DNA from: Daedaleopsis sinensis
Taxonomy: Eukaryota > Basidiomycota > Agaricomycetes > Polyporales > Polyporaceae
Direction: 5' to 3'
Length of the DNA stretch: 64,000 nucleotides
Assembly (NCBI GenBank): GCA_033807695.1
Contig: CM066302.1
Span: forward strand, 2,418,001 to 2,482,000
Every line of letters begins with the position of its first letter. Position 1 is the first letter of the stretch. The translations under genes and the position numbers were made by a program. The notes beneath the pieces were generated by a model. It was not told the DNA's origin. It was given only the letters and a program-made list of their open reading frames with translations, and made no database searches. Below are positions 56,480 through 64,000 of the stretch, in pieces.

Positions 56480-57252
56480 GGATCCAGGAACGCTAGCGGG
56501 TACTACAGAGCATGCATGTCGAAATAATTCCCAATGTACATCACACAAACCAACAGCCATGCACATTTGGTCTCGTCCCCGTACCGACTGCAAGTCTGCA
56601 TAATCCATAGTGTCGACCTACTCATCATCAGAACTTCCTCGACGTACTTGTTACCATTATTCCTTTACAACGCGATCACGTGTTCGACTCATCTGAGTTG
56701 ATGTACGGTCGTGTGTCGACGCGTACAGTGTTAACTGGCGGCTGATCATATATATCCATCAGCTCGTGGGCTGTAGAACACATTGTTACGGGGGGTGAAT
56801 GGCGTGGATACACCAAGGATACAGTGGAATAACGCCTCAATTATGTACTCGTGGATCATACCCGCGGGACGTGCTCACGAGAGACAGATGTAGTTCAGAC
56901 ACAAGGAGGTACAATTCTCGAATCGTCAATTCATTGCTTCCATCATCTAGAGCGATACATTGTGCGGAGATAAGGTTACAATGATGAGGGAAATCTGGGT
57001 CGTAAACACGTCAGTAACTCGAAGGTCGAATGTAGTAGTACGTATGCGAGTCATGCTATCAGTCTGAGTTATACTTCACTATCTGCTAACAGGGGAGGGG
57101 GACAACTAGTGCTGTGAGGAGACGGTCAGGGGGATCGCGGGAATGTGGTATCCAATGCTACAGTATCCAGAAGAGATAGAAAGAAAAGAGAATAAAGAGA
57201 AAGAGAGAGAAGACAAGCAGGCCACACAAGCACACAAAGCAGAGCAGCGCGC
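56480..57252. other. convergent 3' region, purine-rich tract
   Basis: PTPA and STE6-like genes converge here, so two transcript ends are expected. A purine-rich tract (GAAAGA-type) lies at about 57174-57225 near the ABC gene stop. No gene was seen. Confidence 0.5.
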
Positions 57253-60200
57253 TCAGTCGCTCATCCACTCGCCTCCGCTCGCGAGCTGCGCGAACACGCC
57301 GCGCCGCTCCATGAGCTGCTCGTACGTGCCCTGCTCGGCGACGACGCCCCCGTGCACGACGAGGATTCTATCGCACATGCGCATCATCGCGAGCTTGTGC
57401 GTCACGACCAGCGTGGTGCGCCCGACGCGCGCGCGCCTCAGCGTCTCCATCACCGCCGCCTGGTTCGCCGCGTCGAGCGCGGACGTGCACTCGTCGAGCA
57501 CGAGGATGCGCGCGGGGCGCGCGAGCGCGCGCGCGATCTGCAGGCGCTGCGCCTGGCCCCCGGAGATCAGCGCCGCGTTCTCCCCAACGAGGGTGTCGTA
57601 CCCCTTCGGGAGCGACTCGACGAACTCGTGCACGTTCGCGGCCTTGGCCGCGGCGCGGATGTCCGCTGGGGAGAGCGCCTTGTTGCCGTACGCGATGTTC
57701 TCCGCGATCGACGCGTCGAAGAGGTTCGGCTGCTGGCTGACGACCGAGACGTGGCTCCGGAGGTGGTGCGCGTCGGTCGCGCGCAGGATGTGCGGGCCGA
57801 TCGCGACGCAGCCGCTGTCGGGCTCGTACAGGCGTTGGAGGAGGGCGGCCAGGGTCGACTTGCCAGACCCAGACGAGCCGACGATCGCGACGCACTCGTT
57901 CTCGGCGATCTCGACGAAGAGGTTGCGGAGGACGGGGACATCGGGGCGCTCGGGGTAGGAGAACGAGACGTTGCTGAAGGAGACGGGGCCAGAGAGGTCC
58001 GGGGTGAGGATGCCTTGGGACTCGTCCGTGGCAGTGGAGAGATGCAGGAGGCGGTTGAAGTCACGGGTAGCGCGGGTGGACTTCGCGATGCGGTGGGCTA
58101 GATGGCACGGTCAGCTACGTCCCGGGCAAGGAGAGGCGCAGAAAACTCACTGAAAGCCATAAGCTGAGAACCAATGGAAACGGAGAAGACTACCAGCTGC
58201 AGAGTTTGGATCATCTGCAGATAAGAATAGGTGCCCTTGGCAATAAGAACAGCGCCGACGTAGAACAGCAGAGCCTCGGCGAGGTAGATGAGGGCACTCG
58301 CGACACCATAGGTGCAGCCCTCGACAAACGCGCCCCGCACCCCAGTGGTAAGCGCAGAATCGACAGCCGTGTCGAACTTCTCGCTGAACGCGCTCTCAAA
58401 GCCCATAGCGCGGATCGCGCGGACATTCGAGATGGCCTGTGCAACCCGTCAGCTCAAAATCACGCAAGTGCAAGATAGACCGAGAAACTCACGTCGTAGT
58501 ACTGCTTCGCGACCTCCTCGCGCGCACGCTTGTTGCGCACCTCGCACTTCGACACCAGCGTCGACTGCAGCGCCATGACGCCCGCGAACACCGGCGCGAT
58601 CGCGAAGCCGACAAGTGTGAGCTGCCAGCCGCGCGCGAGCGCCCATACGAGCCCGACGCCGAGCATCGCCCCAACGACGAGGGACTGTGCGAGCACGCTC
58701 GAGATGAGGGAGCGCGCGTCGTCGCCGTCCTTGATGAGGATCTGCACGAGCCGCACGGGGGCGTTCTCGGGGCGGTCGAACCACTTCTTGTCCTGCGCGA
58801 GCACCCGCTGGAAGCACACGCCGCGCACGCGCGTCACCCAGTTCATCGCCGCGTTCTCCATGATGAAGATCTTGAGGCCGATGAAGAGACCGTCCGCGGC
58901 GGCGACCGCGAGCACGATCCCGCCGTAGAGGTTGATGACCGGCACGTTGCGCGCGCCGATCGAGACCTCGTAGAACAGCTGCGAGAGGAGGTACGAGAAG
59001 AGGGGCGTGATCGCCCCGCTGACGAGGCAGATCGCCATCCCGAGGAAGAGCGTGGGCTTGTTGGGGAGCGTGGGGTAGATGTCGCGGAGGAGCCGCCAGA
59101 ACGAGACCTCGGCCTCCTGCGGGACAGGCGCGGCCGCCTCGGACGCGTCCTCGGGCTTCTCGACGATGACCGCGTCGAGGCGCACGTCGCGCGTCATCCT
59201 GCGCCTGTGCTCATGATGCCGACGCTGGCTCGCGAGGGTCGCGCTGCGCTGCATCGCCGCCTTCTCGCACTCGAAGGCCTCGTCGTCCTCTACCATGATA
59301 GAGGACGTGAAGGCCTTCGGAGAGTGGCTGCAGAGCGTGGGAGAGGTAGGGGTGAACTGGAGGCTGAGTCTGTTGCTGTTTGCGGTCGGGAGAGGGCCGG
59401 GAACGTCGATGGGGGGGATGTCGATGTGGAGCGTGCGCCTGCGGAACTTGCTGTCCTCCTTGTCGATCGTGACGCCGGGGAAAGCGTCGGCGGGGACGAA
59501 GCGGCTGATGCGGCGCGACTCGCGGTTGTTAGCAACAGAGGAGGCGGGCGGGTTGTTCGTCAGCTCTGCAATGGCGTCGAACATCCAGTTGCCGAGGGTA
59601 AGAGGACGGAACGTCGAGGGGGCGATGCTGTGGTGCCGGAAGGCCTGTGTGGTCATCTTCACCGTCTCGAGCTCCTCTTGCTTCTCCTCATCTTGCTTCT
59701 CTAGGATGGCCTCGATGGGAAGGTCGTCGTTGTCCACATCCTCGACCTCCTTCTCCTTGAAGCCGCCCTCTGCGTCTTGGGTATGCGCCATCACGCTGAA
59801 TTCGGACTCGAAAGACTCGAGTTCGTGCCGGAAGCCCTGCTCCACGAGGCGGCCGTCCTTGAGGACATGAACAAAGTCGTCCGAGCCAATCTGAGAAAGG
59901 TCATGGGTAATCACTATGGTGGTCATGTTCTGGCGCCAGCGCTTGATGGCTTCAAATACGAGAATGCGAGAGGTCGCGTCCAGCGCGGACGTCGCCTCGT
60001 CTACGTACCATGTCAGCATCGCTGCCACATCGCGGAAGAGTGATGCGCCTAACTCACCGAGAATAAGGACAGTGGGGTTACGCAAGAGCGCACGCGCAAT
60101 TGCCAATCTTTGCTTCTGACCTCCAGAAAGGTTTGCTCCGCTCGTGCCTAGTTGTGTGTCGTAGCCATCGGGAAGGTCGCGGACGAACTCGTGCATGAGC

Positions 60201-61923
60201 GCTGCGCGGCAGACCTTGATGACCTCCTCGCGAGTCACGTCCTGCGGCTTGCGCTTGCTGCCAGGACCAGCGAGGCCCATGGCGACGTTGTCGTGCACGC
60301 TCATGTCGAACAGGATGGTGTTCTGCGAGACCGCGGCGATGTGTGCGCGCGTGAACTCCTCGTCAAGGAAGCTCAGCTCCTGGTCGTCCAGAAAGATCGA
60401 GCCGCTCGTGGGGTTGTACATGCGCAAGAGGAGCTGCGCGAGTGTGGACTTTCCCGAGCCAGAGCCGCCGACGATGAAAGAAGTCTCCTGAGGGGGCAGG
60501 AAGATCGAGATGTCCTGCAAGACAGGCATGGTGGGCCGCGAGGGGTACGCGAAAGACACATCGCTGAACTCGAAGTGTCCGCGGCACACAGGAGGGTAGA
60601 TCTTCTTGAACATCGACGGGCGACGAGCCTTCACAATGGGCGAGAGCATGACACCACCATACGGCGTGACATTCGACTCGGACTGGGCGAGAGTCAGGAG
60701 GGACACCATCGCGAACTTCCCCTTGGTGAGGACGATGAGCTGAGGAATGCACATCTGGAGGTTGCTAGTCGCGATGAGACATGCCCAGAAGACGGACATG
60801 ACGGTGCCGGGGGAAATGGAGCCGTCGCGGACGAGCTTCGAGCCGAACCAGAAGGCCTGCACGAACATGGCCATCATGACAAACTGGGACGCAGCAGTGC
60901 TGATACCCCAGACGGCGTGGCACTTGATTCCTGCGCGACGGATCCTCTCGAGAACACCACTGAGTTGCTCCTCCTCGTGTACTTGAGCGTTGAATGCCTT
61001 CACGGTCGCGATGGCCGCGGCTGCACGGTCGACGAGTGTCGCGGCGGACGCGTTGTGAGCGCGTTCGGCGGCAAGGCGGGGACCAACGAAACCTTGGGAA
61101 AGCGTCTGGATGATCATCAGGAGAGGCACCGCGGAGAGGATGACGAGCGTGAGCGACCAAGACCACACGAAGGCGAGGATCAAGGAGGTCACGAAGGTCG
61201 TGGTGTACTGGATGACTTGGCCGGCTGCAAGAGAAGAGGCCATGCGCACTTCGTCGGTCTCCCTATAGCATTATTGTTGAGATGTGTACCGAAACAAAGA
61301 CGCGAACAAAGGACTTACCGAGCAAAGTTGGCCATCAGTCCACCAGCGCCGATGGGACCGTCGCCCTCAACGGCCTGTACAGAGTCTTCCGACCCCATCT
61401 TGGTGTCGAACCATACCATGTCCTTGCGTGTGACTGCAGAGTATATCCGCTTGCGAACAGCCACCAAGTTGCGCTCACCGGTCCAGATCCAGAGACTTGA
61501 AGTGACGCTGCTGAGCGCGAGTGCGCCGACAGCGAGACCGACGAGCTCGAGAGCAGCGAGCCCGACACCGCGGAGGAGCTGGTGCTTGGCCTCTTCGGAG
61601 GGATTGGGACCGGTGGGGAAAGCCGCGAAGGAGTCAAAGGAGCGACCGATGACATAGGTCATGAATGGCGCGACGCCACCCGCGAAGACGGAGGTGAGGA
61701 TTGCGGGGAGGATGAAGCAGAAGAAGTCGCGACGGGTGAGGAGGGAGAAGAGGAGGGGAATAGAGGGTTGTGGTGGGGGGCATTTCGCGACAGAAGAAGT
61801 GGATGCGTTCGCAGGTGCGTTGAGAGTAGTTGCGGATTGCGGACGGTGCAATGAAGAAGAGTCGGTCATGGTGGTCGTAGAGGTCATGTCAATGTCAACG
61901 ACGAGGCTCGTCGGACGACGCAT
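57253..61923 (-). CDS. full-length ABCB exporter, STE6-like (a-factor pheromone exporter type)
   Basis: An ATP-driven exporter with two membrane domains and two nucleotide-binding domains. The first in-frame ATG is at 61923 (MRRPTSLVVDIDM); another Met follows at 61886. Membrane domain 1 includes FFCFILPAILTSVFAGG. NBD1 has SFIVGGSGSGKSTLAQLL, signature LSGGQKQRLAIARAL and DEATSALD (an intron sits between LILG and DEATSALD). A linker of about 200-250 residues is Glu- and Ser-rich. Membrane domain 2 starts at TLPNKPTLFLGMAICL. NBD2 has ECVAIVGSSGSGKSTLAALL, signature ISGGQAQRLQIARAL and DECTSALD. The end is ASGGEWMSD with stop at 57253. The NBD2 signature form resembles Ste6. In basidiomycetes this would export farnesylated mating pheromones, though a multidrug role cannot be excluded. 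Confidence 0.88.
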
Positions 61924-62868
61924 CTTGGATGCAGAAGGGGCGAAGAGAAAGGAGAGACTGGGGGGCAAGTTCCGCAAAACGAGATCATGGCTTTTGTCAA
62001 CTGTTTTGTCCACCGAGACAATCGTCTTTGCCTCCACTACAGACAATAGACCACATTAGACGCCCCCTTGGTCCGGCGCTTGCCCACGTGCTCAGACAAT
62101 AGTCAATCGGCACGGCGTCTATCGACTCTTATTGTCTGATCAGGTACCGCGCGCCCCGCTCCCACGGTCGCCCGACCCCTTCTCATTGACTCCCGACGCG
62201 TCCTCTCAGCTCGTATGCGTATCTCGAGTCAGCAACTTGCGACGCACTCACGCTCGGAAGATCAGGAGGAACCTCATTGCGTTGTGAACAGCAGGTATGC
62301 GCTACTAGATATATCCATTTGACACGGTCTACTCGGGGTCGGAGTCGCGTCCGTGAGGATTCCGGATGGTTATCTACGCAGCTAGATACTCATCTGTGGA
62401 TATGTTTGAGCGTACGTGAACTCGCATGTGCTCTCATAACTTCCGAGAGCCGTTAAATCTGCTTCGTGTTATATTCTAATGCAATTGCAAAAGATGGGCG
62501 TGAATACTTCTCGTGCGGATGTCCTACCGTATCACCAATATCGGTCGCGAGCGCAGGCCTCATTTACGTGAGCTACGACTCGACGCTGAGATAGACCAGG
62601 TGAGTGTATGTAGGTGGTAGTGGAGAGAAGAGAGTCAGATATCAGATTCAACGACAGAGGATACTTACGCGCTGGAGCTAATTAGCCGGCGCTTGACACG
62701 TCCTCTAGGGTCCACGTGATCGCGCTTCTTCCCAAAAAGGCCAAGATGTGGCCAACGTGGCCGAGTTTGTTTCGAGTAAGTAGTACTAAGTACAAGTACA
62801 AGTTCGCCCTTCATGATGATGATGGATAGAAGAGAGTCAACTGCAGCCATCAACGCTGACCGGGGCTC
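61924..62868. promoter_or_regulatory. STE6-like promoter region and multicopper oxidase 3' flank
   Basis: Both flanking genes are on minus, so the STE6-like promoter lies here. A frame upstream of 61923 stays open to 62046 but begins with TTG, so it was not used. No pheromone-response motif was confirmed by eye. Confidence 0.4.
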
Positions 62869-64000
62869 TCACGCCTTTTTGCACTGATCAAGCATGTATT
62901 GCGGGATGTTGAACTTCGCGCTTTCGGAGGGCAATATGTTCAGTTGGAACAGCAGCCCTGCCGCCTAGTACGACAGTACCCACGGAAGATTAGGTCATGG
63001 TAGTAGTCGCCCGCGGCGAGACGATAATGCTCACCATGTGCCACTGGATATGACAGTGGAATGCCCAGAAGCCAGCGTTATCGGCGACGAAGCGGAGGAT
63101 CGTGTGCGTGTATGCAGGAATGACCAGCGTGTCACGTCTGCGCGGCCAGATCAAATGAATAATGATGCAGGGCGATTAGATTGGTTCATGGAGAGTACTT
63201 ACAGCATCGGTTTCACATTATCCAGAGGCTGGCCCTGGTAGCGTCCTGCAGCTTGCCTCATGATCCAGAACTGCGTGACAAAGTCAGTGTCAAGTGCCCG
63301 GTTGGAAAAGGATCTCCGCTCAAGTTCGAGAGTCGTACTGACCTTTTGACCATGGAGATGGAACGGGTGGTCTCCGTCGTCCAAGTTGTCGATGATCATG
63401 TCGACCACATGGCCCGGCTCGTTCACGGTGGTGATCAGCTGCGAGTCCGCTGGGCTGCTGGATCCGTCCACGGTATTACTGGCCAGATGTGCGAATAGAC
63501 TGGATGTGCCTTGAAGGGGCTCCCAAGACTAACATCGATGCGCCATCAGGTTTTCCCGCCTCGAGATAGACCATAGCCCTGGGGGGCACTCACAGTGCTG
63601 TTGATGAACGACAGAAAATGGGAAAGGTAGTCTGGGCCGCTAGCGTACTGCATCGAGATCGTGAAGTATACCGAGCTGCAACCTGCGAGTCAGCGGTGGG
63701 CGCGAAGCATTGTCACACTGCACATACAACGTGGAGTTGGGAGCCGGTTGAGCCCCTACCGGCACCAGGGCGGACGTATCGAGGTCCCCGGGCGCCCCAT
63801 CAGGGAGAGCGGGCGGGTCGTCCAGGAGCGCAACATCGGGCATGGCGTGTTCGTCCACGCCGTAGCGCAAGACCCCGCGGATCTCCGTCTGCACCCCGGG
63901 GTTGTCGTACTACCAATACCGCGCGCGTCACTCAGCATTCAGATGGCAGCAATGAGAACGGCTAGGAGCGACGCACGGTGAACGCATCCTGATCCAAGCC
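62869..64000 (-). CDS. multicopper oxidase, C-terminal part (ferroxidase/ascorbate-oxidase-like)
   Basis: The gene continues beyond 64000, so its start is missing. Exons read toward the stop at 62871-62869. Copper motifs are visible: HPFHLHGQ (from DNLDDGDHPFHLHGQ), and HCHIQWHM followed by an intron and AAGLLFQLNILP. These are the T1/T2/T3 copper ligands of the third cupredoxin domain. The residue ten after the ligand Cys is Leu, as in medium-potential laccases and ascorbate oxidases. Further context: FWIMRQAAGRYQGQPLDN, RRDTLVIPAYTHTILRF, end NIPQYMLDQCKKA. The exact subgroup (Fet3-type ferroxidase, ascorbate oxidase or laccase) cannot be fixed without the N-terminal half. Confidence 0.9.

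Noticed and set aside
57352..61657. Large plus-strand frames (249, 421 and 501 codons) opposite the ABC transporter
   Set aside because: They mirror the GC-rich coding strand of the STE6-like gene, are Arg/Glu/Asp/Val-rich and show no motif. The minus strand carries all ABC motifs.
61924..62046. 41-codon N-terminal extension of the ABC transporter
   Set aside because: It begins with TTG and has no ATG. The first ATG is at 61923.

Overview
The window is nuclear DNA of a filamentous basidiomycete, most likely an Agaricomycete of the polypore/mushroom type. Most genes are split by many 45-65 nt GT-AG introns, genes lie on both strands, and three gene families point to mushroom-forming fungi: a KDZ transposase, a membrane-protein family known from basidiomycetes, and a Tad/I-type LINE. 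The organism assignment is inference. Exon structures were spliced by eye. Outer coordinates of well-recognised genes are reliable to the base where an ATG and stop are cited; inner boundaries were checked in only some genes.

Layout. 1-18.4 kb is ordinary gene space: ELP1 (Elongator scaffold, cut by the left edge), a small hypothetical gene, a YAR1-like ankyrin protein, a multi-pass membrane protein of unknown function, a secreted beta-lactamase-fold hydrolase, an ING-type PHD-finger chromatin protein and a coiled-coil protein. 18.7-44.3 kb is an accessory region. Two paralogous MFS transporter genes (22.0 kb and 36.1-44.3 kb) flank a block with an intact-looking KDZ-superfamily DNA transposase (31.3-35.1 kb) and several unassigned genes (25.3-31.2 kb). 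One of these (27.95 kb) has a short relative at 18.75 kb with an intron at the same codon and phase. The second MFS gene is broken twice: a 6.4 kb LINE lies in its first intron, and an A8 run shifts the frame just after the insertion.

44.5-64 kb is housekeeping gene space again: a CDF zinc-transporter-like protein, a dolichyl-diphosphatase-like PAP2 enzyme, a coiled-coil protein, a fungal 7TM protein, the ribosome-biogenesis factor RRP14/SURF6, the PP2A activator PTPA, a STE6-like ABC exporter and the C-terminal part of a multicopper oxidase cut by the right edge.

No tRNA, rRNA or CRISPR array was recognised. The most interesting material is the KDZ gene island, the KDZ-linked gene family, and the LINE-disrupted transporter with its ORF1/ORF2 overlap that offers no ATG for ORF2.
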